This document shows, one piece after another, positions 8,333-17,603 of a stretch of 64,000 nt of DNA. Origin of the DNA: Planctomycetota bacterium (GTDB lineage Bacteria > Planctomycetota > UBA1135 > GCA-002686595). The stretch is from assembly GCA_023150475.1 (NCBI GenBank), contig JAKLKU010000003.1:186001-250000 (forward strand). Reading direction: 5' to 3'. Both the position numbers and the translations under genes were made by a program. The notes below the pieces were generated by a model that saw only the letters and a program-made list of their open reading frames with translations, made no database searches and was not told where the DNA came from. How positions within the stretch are numbered: position 1 is the first letter of the stretch; each line of letters starts with the position of its first letter.

Positions 8333-11300
8333 TCACGCGCCGCGCTCGAACGGGTCGTAGTTCGCCCACCGCGCGAGCTTTTCGGCGAGCACTTCTTGGT
8401 TGAACGGCTTGGTGACGTAGTCGGTCGCGCCGACGGCTGCCGCTTGTTGGCGGTGCTTCTCTCCGGAGCGGCTCGTCACGACGACGACCGGCACGTCCTT
8501 GAACGCCGGGATGTAGCGCAGCTCGCGCACCATGTCGTAGCCGTTCAACCGCGGCATCTCGAGGTCGCTGAAGACCAGGTCGAACTTGCCTTGACGCATC
8601 TTGTCGAGGCCGTCCGCGCCGTCGACGGCGAGCGTGACTTCGACGCCGATGTTCTTGAGCAACTTCTCCGCGGCCTTGCGGACCGAGAGCGAGTCGTCGA
8701 CGTACAACACGCGGACCGTGCGCCGCCGTTCGGGCGTGCGCGCTTCGCCCGACTCGTTCGCGGCCGCGGTGCGCGCTTCGACGTTCGAGTCCGCGGCGTC
8801 GCGTTCCCCGCGGTGCCCTTGGATGAGCCCGGGCACGTCGGCGATCAGGATCAACCGACCGTCGCCGCCGATCGTGACGCCCGAGAACATCGGATGGTCC
8901 TGCAACAGGTCGCCGAGGCTCTTCACGACGATCTCTTCTTGACCGACGATGCGATCGACGCGCACGGCGAGACGGTTCTCGCCCATGCGCAACATCACCG
9001 CGACGTTGCTCGGCGACTCCGGCGCATCCTCCGCGGGCGCGAGGTCGAGCAACTCGCCGAGGCTCTTCAGCGCGACGTATCCGTCGCGGAACTTGATGCG
9101 CGAGACGCCGGCGGACTCGACGACCTGCGACTCCGCGACGTCGAGGATCATCTCGGAGAAGTTGAGCGCCATCGCGAAGCGTTGCCCCGCGTGTTCGACG
9201 ACGAGCGCGCGATAGATCGCGAGCGTGGTCGGCATCGTGATCGTGAAGGTCGTGCCGACGCCAGCTTCGCTTTCGACTTGGATCTGGCCGTTCAGACGCT
9301 CGATCTCGCGTTTGACGACGTCGCAACCGACGCCGCGGCCGGCGACGTCGTTCGCTTTCGTGCGCACGGAGAGCCCGCTCGCGAAGATCAGGTTCCTGAC
9401 CGCCGGCGAATCGACCGGCGTGTCGGCAGTGACGAGCCCCATTTCGATGCCGCGGCGACGGATCGCGTCGAGATCGAGTCCGCCGCCGTCGTCGCGGATC
9501 TCGAGCACGATCTGGCCCGATTCCTGCCGCGCGCGCAGCGTGACGACGCCTTCGACTTCCTTGCCCTTGCGACGCCGCGTATCCGGCGTCTCGACGCCGT
9601 GCGACACCGCGTTGCGCACGAGGTGCAGCATCGGCGTGTAGAGCTCGTCGATGATCGTCTTGTCGAGCGTGACGTCCTCGCCGATCGTCACGAGCCGCAC
9701 TTCCTTGCCTTCGCGTTCGGCCGCGTCGCGCAACGGACGGTGCAAACGGATGAAGAGTTGATCGAGCGGCACCATCCGCGCCCGCATGATCTCGGTCTGC
9801 AGGTCGCTGACGTTGCTGCTGAAGTGGTCGGAATCCTCGTGCAGCTCTTCGAGCACGAGGTTGACTTGGTTCTGGACCTCGGAGATGTCGCTCGTGACCT
9901 CCGAGAGCACTCGCGAAAGGATGTTGATGTCCTCGTAGCGGTCGAGTTCGAGGTCCGAGAAGACCTGTTCGAGGTCCGAGCCGCGGCCGTGGCCTCGACC
10001 GGCGGCGCGACCGCCGCCCCCACGCGTGCTCCGCGTGTCGAACGCGTTCGCACCGGCGCCGACCAACGCTTCGACCCGCTCCGGCGACGCGCGCCGAGCC
10101 TTGCTGGCGACACCGGAGAACTCGTACTGCTCGCGGAACGACTCGACGGCCGCGAGCAGACGCGCGCGGTTCGACACGAGATCGCGCTGCAACGTGCGCA
10201 GCGTCAACACGCGCCGCAACAGTCGCGCGCGGTCGATCACGATCTCGCCGGTCAGGTTCATCAGCGCTTCGAGGCGCTCCGCCGGCACGCGGATGTACTT
10301 GCGTTCGCGCGTGCGCGTCGCGGCGCCACCCGACGTCGAGGACTTCGAGCCCGACGATTTCGAGCTCGCGGACTGCGACTCCGACGACGCCCGGTCGGAC
10401 GTCGCGGAACCGGAGCGCGCGCTCGACGCGGAAGGCGTCGACGACCGCTCCGAGCTCTGCACCGACGACGCGTTCGAGCTTGCGACCGAAGCCGGCGCGG
10501 CGCGCGAGGCCGCCGCGAAGCACGGCTCCGCGCGGCCGGATTGCAGCGCCTCGATCTCCGCGTCGAGTCGTCGCGGCGACGTCTCGACGTAGCCGAGACG
10601 CGCCTGACGCAGGTTCTCGCGCACGCGTTCCTGCACCGACAGCAAGAAGCGCGTCACGCGCTTGAGCGGCGGCAGCACGTCCGCATCGCCGAGCACTTCG
10701 AGGAAGTCCTCGACGCGGTGGAGCATGCGACCGAGCGGATCGAGTCCGACCGTGTTCGCGGCGCCTTTGAGCGTGTGGAAGGCCCGGAAGAGGCGACGCA
10801 CGAGCTCCTTCGGCTGGTCGCTCTCCTCGAGCGCGAGCACGTCGCGGTCCATCGCGTCGAGCGATTCGCTCGCTTCGACTTCGAACGCTTCCCAGACGGC
10901 GTCCGCTTCGATCTCGACCGACTCGCGGACGACTTCGAATTCGCTCGTCGCGGACGGAAGCGTCTCGCTCGCGACGCTCGCCGCGACCGAGATCTGCGAT
11001 TCCGAACGGCCGTCGCCGCGCAGACCGGCGAGCTCCGCGCGGACCTCGGCCAGCGCGGCACGCGCGCGTTCGACCCAGTCGGAAGCCAACGGTTCCGCTT
11101 CGCACTCGTCCTGCAGCTTTCCGGCGACTTCGGCGAGCCGCTGCGCATCGTTGAGGACCGCGGAGCCCTTCAACTTGTGGAACATGCGGCCGACGGCGAG
11201 TGCGCGACGCGCGAGCTCGGCGGAGTCGAGCGACGGATCGCGAGTCGCGTCGAGTTCGGCTTCGAGCTCGACGCAGATGCCGTCGGCTTCGAACGCGAAG

Positions 11301-13099
11301 ATGCGCCGCAGTTCGCCGCCGTCGCCTCCATGGCGTCCGTCGCGCGACTCGCGGCGCGAGCGCGTCGGTTCGGCGAGCCGGATCTCCGGCAAGCCGCTGA
11401 TCGCGAGCAGCTCGTTCGTCGAGCGCACGAGCGCCTCGACGAACGCCGCGTCGATGCGCGCCGTGCCGGCGTGCAGACCTTCGAGCGTCTGCTCCATCCG
11501 ATCCTCGAGCGACGCGGAGAGCTCGGTGACCTTCTGCAGACCGACGGTCGCCGACGAGCCCTTGAGCGTGTGGAAGAGCTTCTCCAGTTGCCCGACGACG
11601 TCGACGCGCCGCGGATCGCGGCGCAACGTCGCGAGATAACCCTGCAGCGGCACGACCGCTTGTTGAGCTTCCTCTTGGAAGAAGCGCAGCAAGTCGTGGT
11701 CGACGGCGTCGCCGTTCGACTCGCCATTCGAATCGACGTTCGGCTCGGAGTTCGGCTCGGAGTTCCGCTCGGAGTTCGGCCCGGAATTCGAGCGTGCTGC
11801 CGCGACTTCCGCCGGCGCATGCTCCGCCGGCGCATGCTCCACTGGCGCTTGCTCCGGCGCCGCGTCGCTCGGCAACGCGACGACACTTTCGAAGCCGAAC
11901 GCGACGTCGTCCTCGCTCTCCGTGTCGCCGCTGTCGACGTTCTCGGCGCTCGCAGACGCAGCGATCGCGTCTGCGGACGCGGACTCGGACTCGGCGCCGA
12001 AGTCGAACTCCGGAGCGGCCGAGCGATCGGTGTCGTCCGCGGAATCGGCGCCTTCGAGCCCTTCACGGGCCGGTTGGGTTTCGCCGGACGTCGCGCCCGT
12101 GAGCGCGCTGCCCGCTGCGTCCGCACGCTCGTGCGGCTCGACCGCGGGAGCCGCGGCCGGCGCCGGCGTGCCTCGCACGAAGCCGTCGATCGCGGCGTTC
12201 AAGCGAGCGATGCGCTCGCGGCCCTGCTCCTCGTCGTCGGCGCGGAACGCTGCGGCGATCTCCGCGCAAGCGCGGCGCGCGAGCCGCGCGGCTTCGCGCA
12301 ACGCGGCTCCATCCGCCGTCATCCGTTCGGCCGCGACTCGCGCGCCGCACGCGAAGTGCTCGAGCACTCGCGCGCATTCGGAGAGCGGTTCGAGTCCGAC
12401 CAACGAACACGAACCGCACATCGAGTGCGCGCAGTCCTGGAGCGTCTCGAAGAGCGAGACTTCGAGCGGCGGTGTGACCGGGTCGACGTCGAACGCGCGC
12501 GTGTGGTCCAACGCCTGCGTGACCGAAGACTCGACGCGGTTCAGGATGCCGCGGAACGGAGTCTCCCCGATCGTGACGGGCGCCTCCGTCGCACGCTCGA
12601 GCGCGACCGGCGCGTCGTCGGTCGAGAGCCTGCGCCCCGTCGCCTTTCCGACCTCGATCGTCGGAAGCCAAGCGGCCATGCGGCGCAAGAACGCTTCGTG
12701 GAGCGCCTTCACGCGCTCCGCGTCGCGTTGCACGGACGCGTCGAGCAGCCCTTGCAGGTCGACGACGCAGACCGAGGCGGTCTCCGCCATGCGACGCAGC
12801 TCGTCGACGCCGTCGACGAGTCGCGCGGCGCGCTCCGCGCCGAACGCGGCGAGCCGCGAAAGCCCCGCGGGTGCGTCCGCTGCGGCGGAACCCGCGAGTC
12901 GCGGCGCGCGCTCCAAGTCGCCCGACGCGGCGCCGATCAAGTCGAAGTAGCCTCGGCCCCGCCGGTCGGCGACGTGCGGCTTGCGCGCGACGCGCTCCGA
13001 GCGTGCGATGCCGCGCGCGCACTCGTCGATGCGCTGCAGGAACGAGCGCATGTCCTCGAGGAAGAAGCCTCGGACGTCGTCGATGGAGAAATGGTCCAT
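8333..13099 (-). CDS. CheA/ChpA-type hybrid histidine kinase with four Hpt-like modules and a receiver
   Basis: 1588-aa central kinase of the operon. Hpt-like modules carry candidate phospho-His at about residues 225 (AHSMCGSCSLVGL, degenerate), 510 (FHTLKGSSATVGL), 641 (FHKLKGSAVLN) and 775 (FHTLKGAANTVGL). Acidic and Ser-rich linkers separate them, including NSEPNSEP and HAPAEHAPAE repeats near 415-465. The P3 dimerisation helices are at about 935-1100. The ATPase core runs at about 1110-1290 (LVRNAVSHGVE N box, DDGGG, GRGVG). A CheW/P5 domain lies at about 1295-1435 and a receiver with YVDDS, Asp in FSDLEMP and Lys in VTKPF at about 1465-1580. The layout resembles Pseudomonas ChpA, which controls twitching and surface sensing. 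The ATG at 13099 begins MDHFSIDDVRGF. Confidence 0.93.
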   Translation of the reverse strand: MDHFSIDDVRGFFLEDMRSFLQRIDECARGIARSERVARKPHVADRRGRGYFDLIGAASGDLERAPRLAGSAAADAPAGLSRLAAFGAERAARLVDGVDELRRMAETASVCVVDLQGLLDASVQRDAERVKALHEAFLRRMAAWLPTIEVGKATGRRLSTDDAPVALERATEAPVTIGETPFRGILNRVESSVTQALDHTRAFDVDPVTPPLEVSLFETLQDCAHSMCGSCSLVGLEPLSECARVLEHFACGARVAAERMTADGAALREAARLARRACAEIAAAFRADDEEQGRERIARLNAAIDGFVRGTPAPAAAPAVEPHERADAAGSALTGATSGETQPAREGLEGADSADDTDRSAAPEFDFGAESESASADAIAASASAENVDSGDTESEDDVAFGFESVVALPSDAAPEQAPVEHAPAEHAPAEVAAARSNSGPNSERNSEPNSEPNVDSNGESNGDAVDHDLLRFFQEEAQQAVVPLQGYLATLRRDPRRVDVVGQLEKLFHTLKGSSATVGLQKVTELSASLEDRMEQTLEGLHAGTARIDAAFVEALVRSTNELLAISGLPEIRLAEPTRSRRESRDGRHGGDGGELRRIFAFEADGICVELEAELDATRDPSLDSAELARRALAVGRMFHKLKGSAVLNDAQRLAEVAGKLQDECEAEPLASDWVERARAALAEVRAELAGLRGDGRSESQISVAASVASETLPSATSEFEVVRESVEIEADAVWEAFEVEASESLDAMDRDVLALEESDQPKELVRRLFRAFHTLKGAANTVGLDPLGRMLHRVEDFLEVLGDADVLPPLKRVTRFLLSVQERVRENLRQARLGYVETSPRRLDAEIEALQSGRAEPCFAAASRAAPASVASSNASSVQSSERSSTPSASSARSGSATSDRASSESQSASSKSSGSKSSTSGGAATRTRERKYIRVPAERLEALMNLTGEIVIDRARLLRRVLTLRTLQRDLVSNRARLLAAVESFREQYEFSGVASKARRASPERVEALVGAGANAFDTRSTRGGGGRAAGRGHGRGSDLEQVFSDLELDRYEDINILSRVLSEVTSDISEVQNQVNLVLEELHEDSDHFSSNVSDLQTEIMRARMVPLDQLFIRLHRPLRDAAEREGKEVRLVTIGEDVTLDKTIIDELYTPMLHLVRNAVSHGVETPDTRRRKGKEVEGVVTLRARQESGQIVLEIRDDGGGLDLDAIRRRGIEMGLVTADTPVDSPAVRNLIFASGLSVRTKANDVAGRGVGCDVVKREIERLNGQIQVESEAGVGTTFTITMPTTLAIYRALVVEHAGQRFAMALNFSEMILDVAESQVVESAGVSRIKFRDGYVALKSLGELLDLAPAEDAPESPSNVAVMLRMGENRLAVRVDRIVGQEEIVVKSLGDLLQDHPMFSGVTIGGDGRLILIADVPGLIQGHRGERDAADSNVEARTAAANESGEARTPERRRTVRVLYVDDSLSVRKAAEKLLKNIGVEVTLAVDGADGLDKMRQGKFDLVFSDLEMPRLNGYDMVRELRYIPAFKDVPVVVVTSRSGEKHRQQAAAVGATDYVTKPFNQEVLAEKLARWANYDPFERGA

Positions 13100-13162
13100 G
13101 AAATCAGCGGGGCCGAAGGAGACGGTCGAAACGGAGGAGCGAGAGCGGCGGCAGTCCGCCGC

Positions 13163-13714
13163 TCAATGACGTTCCGCGGAGCGCGAACGGAACTTGAGCG
13201 CGTCGAGACGCTCCTTGAGCACGTCGGCGTCGAGCAACACGGCGGAGAGCCCTTGCTCGACGTTCCCGAGATCGACGATGCCGCGCACCGCGGCGTGCTC
13301 GTCGCGAGCCTTCGAGCGCGTGACGCGACTCTCGTCGTAGGGGACGATCGCGTGCACGCCGTCGATCGGCGTGCCGACGCTGAGCCCGTCGTCGAAGCGC
13401 AGCACGAGCACCGACTTGCGCGGCCGCCGCTCGTGCTTGCCGCCGAGCGCGAGCACGCTCGCGAGGTCGACGATCGTCAGCGCCGTGCCGCGCAAGTTGA
13501 AGAGACCGACGACGCCCGGAGGCGCGAGCGGCACGGTCGTGACCTCGTCGACGGTGATGATCTCGCCGACGTGGCCGACCTCCAACGCGTAACACTCGCC
13601 TGCGAGGCGGAACGCGCACAACGAGCGCCGATCGCGGCTGCGAGCGGGCACTGCGCCTGCTTCCGCGCCGGAAGCGACACTGGAACCGTGTTCGAGCAAC
13701 GCTCGAGAGTCCAT
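13163..13714 (-). CDS. CheW/PilI-like adaptor
   Basis: 183-aa CheW protein. It holds the canonical core: CAFRLAGECYALEVGHVGEI, then VVGLFNLRGTALTIVDLASVLAL (the Arg-Gly and Val-Asp-Leu elements that bind CheA P5 and the receptor tip), then VLVLRFDD and ALLLDADVL-like closing strands. The ATG at 13714 is preferred, with AGGA nine bases upstream; a TTG at 13732 would add six residues. It lies directly upstream of the CheA gene and is the best conserved of the CheW-type genes, so it is the likely main coupler. Confidence 0.9.
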   Translation of the reverse strand: MDSRALLEHGSSVASGAEAGAVPARSRDRRSLCAFRLAGECYALEVGHVGEIITVDEVTTVPLAPPGVVGLFNLRGTALTIVDLASVLALGGKHERRPRKSVLVLRFDDGLSVGTPIDGVHAIVPYDESRVTRSKARDEHAAVRGIVDLGNVEQGLSAVLLDADVLKERLDALKFRSRSAERH

Positions 13715-13796
13715 TCGGGGATCCTGGGGCAAGGGGACGGGCGAAGACGCAACCTCGAACGACGCGCTCGCGACCGGGGAGTCGCGAGCGTGCGAC

Positions 13797-14156
13797 TCAC
13801 GGGTACTGCTTGATCACTTTCTGGAGCTGCTCGGGCGTGTACGGCTTCGTGAGGTAGCCGTCCGCGCCTTGTTTCTGCGCCCAGAACTTGTCCGCGTCGT
13901 TGCCCTTCGTGCTGACCATCACGACGGGAATGCTCGCGGTGTTCGGATCGCGCTTCAGCTTGCGGCACGTCGCGAAGCCGTCTTGGCCCGGCATGACGAT
14001 GTCGAGCAGGATCAGCGACGGCTTCAGCGACGTCGCTTTCTGGAATCCCTCTTCGCCGTTGGTCGCGAGTTCGACCTGGCGGCCACAGGACATCACGACT
14101 TGGCTGGCGAGCTGACGGTCGGTTTGCGTGTCGTCGACGACGAGTACGACTCCCAT
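13797..14156 (-). CDS. Single-domain response regulator, PilH/CheY-like
   Basis: 119-aa stand-alone receiver. Acid pocket DD at 8-9, phosphorylation site Asp52 in LLDIVMPGQDG, Ser82/Thr83 in MVSTKGN, Lys104 in LTKPYTPEQL. The sequence SLILLDIVMPGQDGFATCRK and the ending VIKQYP resemble PilH/PilG of twitching systems. The ATG at 14156 has AGAGAAG upstream. Phosphate from CheA would pass here; the output partner (motor or ATPase) is not in this window. Confidence 0.92.
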   Translation of the reverse strand: MGVVLVVDDTQTDRQLASQVVMSCGRQVELATNGEEGFQKATSLKPSLILLDIVMPGQDGFATCRKLKRDPNTASIPVVMVSTKGNDADKFWAQKQGADGYLTKPYTPEQLQKVIKQYP

Positions 14157-14212
14157 GTTGGCTTCTCTCTTCTGCGTGGTTCTGGACGTGGATGGGTTGG
14201 AGTTCCTCGTCG

Positions 14213-16054
14213 CTATGCGGCGGCGAGGAGTGCATCGAGTTCGTCGAGCAGGAACGGCTTGACGAGGACACCGTCGAAGCCGGCGCTCTTCAGCGCGGCG
14301 ACCCGCGCTCCGTCGTGCGGCTCGACGAGTGCGATCAGCGTGGCGCCGGCGACTTCCAGCGACTCGCGCACCTTGCGCGCGAGCTGCGCGGCGTCGACTT
14401 CCTTCGCCGAACAGTTCACGATCAACGCTTCGAGCGCCGCGTCGACGTGCGACAGCAGTTCGCCCGGGCTCTCCGCGACGACGACGTCGCGCCCGGAGCG
14501 CGCGGTGCCGATCCGGTGCGTGAGCGCGGGCACGACGCCGCGCCGATCGGGCTCGAAGAGCACGACTTTGCGGCGCGACGCTTCGCGCACCGAGCTCGTC
14601 GCGCCCGCGGTCGGCGCGCCAGCGTTGGGTGCGCCGAGGATCAGGCCGACCTTCGCGAGCCGCTGGACGATACGCCCGACGCGAGCCGGAGCGAGCCCGC
14701 TCTTCTCGACGACGTCGCGCAAGTGATAGCGGTTGTTGACCAGCGTCAGCACGGTGCGTTCGTCGGCGTCGAGCTCGAGCGCTCGCACGTGCTCGGTGAA
14801 GCCCGGCGCGCGCAACAGGAGCTGCGAAGGCGCCCACTCTGCGGAACCGTCGCCGTCTTCCCGGCGGCGCAGATGCACGAGTCGCAGCGACTGGATCGAA
14901 ACCGAGGTGCCGTGTGCGTCGGCCCAGGTCGGCAACGCACCGCTCGACCAGCGGAAACGCCAAGTCTCGTCGAGTGCCCGCGTCAGCGTGTGGCTGCTCG
15001 CGGACTTCAGGCAGCTCGCGAGCTGCTCGATCGGGAAGCCACCGCACTCCGCGAACGTCACCAACGCCGGCACGCCGCTCTTCTTGTGCGCTTCGAACGC
15101 TCGACGGCGTTGTTCGGGCGTCAGCTTCCACGCCGGCGAGTCGGTGGCGGCGAGGTAGACGGCCGGATCGGAGTGCGTCGCAGCGACGAGCTCGCCGTGA
15201 CGCACGAAGACGTGGATCGACGCGCCGTCGCGCGTGAGCTGCAACGTGCCGGTGCGTCGCTCGCGAGCGACGAGCGCACAGAGCTCGACCAGCGGCACGA
15301 AGTCCGTCGAACCGGAGAACTCGCTCGACTGCGTTTCGCTCGGGGCCACGAACGGCTGCACGGCTTCGAGCAGACTCTCGATCGTCTTCGCGGTCAGCGC
15401 CTTCTTCGCGAGGAAGCGCTCCGGACGCTCGCTGCCCATCTCGTGGAGCCACTCGGGCACTTTCGAGAACACCGGCGAAAGCGCCGTGAACAACGAACGT
15501 GCGAGCTTCTCGAGTTCCGCGTGCGCGAGTTTCGGTGCGTCGGCACGCGCGGGACGCGGCGCCGACGGGCCGGCGGCCGCGCTCCCAGCGGGAACCGTCG
15601 CGATCGGCGCCGCAGCGGCGGCCGCGGACGCAGCCGGCGCCGGCGCGCGAGGAGCCGTGGCCGCAGCGTCGGGCTTCGCGCGCTCGCGCAACGCGTCGAC
15701 GACGACGGCACGCAGGTCCGCCGGCTTGAACGGCTTCGGCACGAACCCGACGACCGCCGAGTACGACTTGAACTCGTCGAGCACCTTCGCGCCCTTCGCG
15801 GACGTGACGACGATCGGAATCGACGCAGTGGCAGGCGAACGCGAGAGCGAAACGCAGATGTCGATCCCGCGCATGTCGGGCAACACGTAGTCCATCACGA
15901 CGATGTCGGGCTGCGTGCGGGTGACCGCCGCGATCGCCTCCGCGCCGGTCAACGCGAGCGTGAGCTCGTACGTCGGCGCCGTGAACACGACTTCGAGCAG
16001 CTTGCGCATCGTCAAGCTGTCGTCGACGCCCAGGACTCGCACCGGACGCGGCAT
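14213..16054 (-). CDS. Response regulator: REC - PATAN - winged-helix-like - pseudo-receiver
   Basis: 613 aa. The N-terminal receiver is intact (DD at 11-12, Asp55 in VVMDYVLPD, Lys107 in FVPKPFKP). After an Ala/Pro-rich linker (about 125-185) comes a PATAN/DUF4388-like region at about 255-375 (TGTLQLTRDGASIHVFVRHG, then ELVAATHS). A helical stretch at about 425-475 (LDADERTVLTLVNNRYHLRD) looks like the winged-helix element often found after PATAN. The last 120 residues fold like a second receiver ending GFDGVLVKPFLLDEL, but the phospho-acceptor position reads VNCS, so it should not be phosphorylated. GGAGGT precedes the ATG, which overlaps the stop of the gene before it (TGATG). Confidence 0.85.
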   Translation of the reverse strand: MPRPVRVLGVDDSLTMRKLLEVVFTAPTYELTLALTGAEAIAAVTRTQPDIVVMDYVLPDMRGIDICVSLSRSPATASIPIVVTSAKGAKVLDEFKSYSAVVGFVPKPFKPADLRAVVVDALRERAKPDAAATAPRAPAPAASAAAAAAPIATVPAGSAAAGPSAPRPARADAPKLAHAELEKLARSLFTALSPVFSKVPEWLHEMGSERPERFLAKKALTAKTIESLLEAVQPFVAPSETQSSEFSGSTDFVPLVELCALVARERRTGTLQLTRDGASIHVFVRHGELVAATHSDPAVYLAATDSPAWKLTPEQRRRAFEAHKKSGVPALVTFAECGGFPIEQLASCLKSASSHTLTRALDETWRFRWSSGALPTWADAHGTSVSIQSLRLVHLRRREDGDGSAEWAPSQLLLRAPGFTEHVRALELDADERTVLTLVNNRYHLRDVVEKSGLAPARVGRIVQRLAKVGLILGAPNAGAPTAGATSSVREASRRKVVLFEPDRRGVVPALTHRIGTARSGRDVVVAESPGELLSHVDAALEALIVNCSAKEVDAAQLARKVRESLEVAGATLIALVEPHDGARVAALKSAGFDGVLVKPFLLDELDALLAAA

Positions 16055-16929
16055 CAGCGCACCTCCAGCACGACGGCGTCGCACGCGGCGTCCGACGCGG
16101 AGAGCGCGCGAGCGAGTTGCTCGAGCACTTCGGGACCGCCGCCGCTACCCGTCGCGGTGAGCGCCTCGACGAAGCGCGCGGATTGCCGTGCGTGGATGTC
16201 GCCTTGGCGCGCGAAGCATGCGACGAGCACGTCGCCGCTCGCCGCGGACAGCGCATGGCGCGTCCGTTCCGCGGGCTCGAACCATGTCACGCGCGGCGCG
16301 CGGCGCGCCGAGACGAGGCCGACGCCGAGCAGCTCGCCGCGCGGTTCGAAACTCCAGTGCCGAGTCGCGCGCTCGTAGCGGACGACCGGCGGAGCGTCGG
16401 CCTCAGGGGGCGCGGCGTGCACCGCGACTCCGCCCTCGGTCGCTTCGATGTGCCAGGCGAGACGCGCGGCACGCACGGTGCCGACCCAACAAGCGGCGTC
16501 GCGACGTTCGTGCACTTCGACCTTCGCAACGTCGTTCGTCGGCGGTGCAGCGTGCGGCCGGCGCAACGCGACGCGCAAGCGGTGTTTCAACGTGGCCTTC
16601 GTGATCGGCGCGCCGATCAGCGTCACTCGGCCGTCGGACAGGCTCGCGGCGCCGTCGACCAGCGGCTCCTCGCACAGCAAGACGAGCGGCGCGGCCCCCA
16701 TCTGGCTCGTCGCCGCGCGTTCGACTTCGGCTCCGACATGGCGTCGTCCGCTGGGCAGGACGGCCAGCACGAGCGCCGGGACGGAAGCAGCACCGACCGC
16801 GGCGTGCAAGTCGCGGAACTCCGGCGCGATGCCGGTTTCGTCGCAGGCTGCGGCGACCAGCGCGCGCAGTTCGTCGCTCAGGCCTTCGACCGCCACGAGC
16901 GCGGTCGTGTTCGTCGTGCGGGCGCTCAC
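16054..16929 (-). CDS. Pseudo-receiver plus truncated SpoIIE/PP2C-like protein
   Basis: 291 aa, not previously recognised by me as a family. The first 120 residues alternate strand and helix like a receiver (ALVAVEG, PALVLAVLP, APLVLLCEE, VTLIGAPITKATLKHRLRVAL) but have no acid pocket or phospho-Asp. The remaining part resembles the second half of SpoIIE-type PP2C phosphatases: PPVVRYERATRHWSFEPRGE, LLGVG, SGDVLVACF, RFVEAL, and ACDAVVLEVR at the end. The metal-binding Asp motifs of the first half of that fold are absent, so phosphatase activity is unlikely. The start is GTG at 16929, overlapping the CheW stop as GTGA. The role is probably regulatory protein binding in the CheA pathway (inference). 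Confidence 0.65.
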   Translation of the reverse strand: MSARTTNTTALVAVEGLSDELRALVAAACDETGIAPEFRDLHAAVGAASVPALVLAVLPSGRRHVGAEVERAATSQMGAAPLVLLCEEPLVDGAASLSDGRVTLIGAPITKATLKHRLRVALRRPHAAPPTNDVAKVEVHERRDAACWVGTVRAARLAWHIEATEGGVAVHAAPPEADAPPVVRYERATRHWSFEPRGELLGVGLVSARRAPRVTWFEPAERTRHALSAASGDVLVACFARQGDIHARQSARFVEALTATGSGGGPEVLEQLARALSASDAACDAVVLEVR

Positions 16930-17372
16930 GCGGCGGCCACCGTCTTGGCGCCGTCGGCGTCGAGCTCGCGACGCAGCGATTCGATCGCGATCACCGGCAC
17001 GTCGACACCGCCTGCGTCGCGCGCGGCGGTCAACCACGCGCTCGGCACACGCGGCACTTCGATTCTCGTGGGAGTCGGCTCCAACTCCACGATGCGACCG
17101 ACACTCTCGACCACGAGGCCCCACGGGGCAGACTTGCCTCGGCTCTTGATGCGCACGCACTTCGCGCGACGTCGCGTGTCGGCTCTGCTCGCGCATTCGT
17201 CGAGCGACACGACGGCGAACAGCGTGTCGCCGTCGACTGCGAGCCCGCCGACGAACGCACGCGCGAGCGGCGGCGGCGGCGTCACTTCGTATTCGGCGAT
17301 GTTCGCGATCGCGTCGATCGGCAAACCGAATTCTCGATCGGCCACGCGGACTTGCAGACAGCGGATGAGCAT
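16926..17372 (-). CDS. CheW-like adaptor, first gene of the chemosensory operon
   Basis: 148 aa. The opening MLIRCLQVRVADREFGLPID and IANIAEY match the first strands of CheW. AFVGGLAVDGDTLFAVVSLDE occupies the receptor/kinase-binding loop, and CVRIKSRGKSAPWGLVVESVG the following strands. The invariant Arg-Gly of CheW is replaced by Leu-Ala-Val-Asp-Gly, so binding may differ. An alternative ATG lies at 17384. All following genes on this strand are overlapping or closely spaced, so this is the likely promoter-proximal gene. The 230-bp divergent space to the plus-strand gene at 17604 should hold the operon promoter. Confidence 0.78.
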   Translation of the reverse strand: MLIRCLQVRVADREFGLPIDAIANIAEYEVTPPPPLARAFVGGLAVDGDTLFAVVSLDECASRADTRRRAKCVRIKSRGKSAPWGLVVESVGRIVELEPTPTRIEVPRVPSAWLTAARDAGGVDVPVIAIESLRRELDADGAKTVAAA

Positions 17373-17603
17373 GCGAGATCCCATTCGTCGAGGCGCGGCA
17401 CTATCGGTCCGCACTCGGAGTGACTTGAGATCACGAATCAACGAGCACGCTTCGTCGCCGCGCGCAGTTCGAATCGCGACTCGCCGTTGATCCACGTTTC
17501 AACGATGCACTAGTCGAGTTCGAAACATCGAATGCCGCATGCGGTTCAGCGCGTGCATCCATGTGACCGATACGCGTCGCGACGGCTCGCCGCACTCCAT
17601 CGC

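Noticed and set aside
8012..13813. Plus-strand open frame of more than 1900 codons opposite CheA
   Set aside because: Same antisense effect; the CheA domains on the minus strand explain the region fully.
17411..17430. TCGGAGTGACTTG shared with 44050-44063, both upstream of minus-strand genes
   Set aside because: A 13-base match in 64 kb of biased DNA is expected by chance many times, and spacing to the two starts differs.
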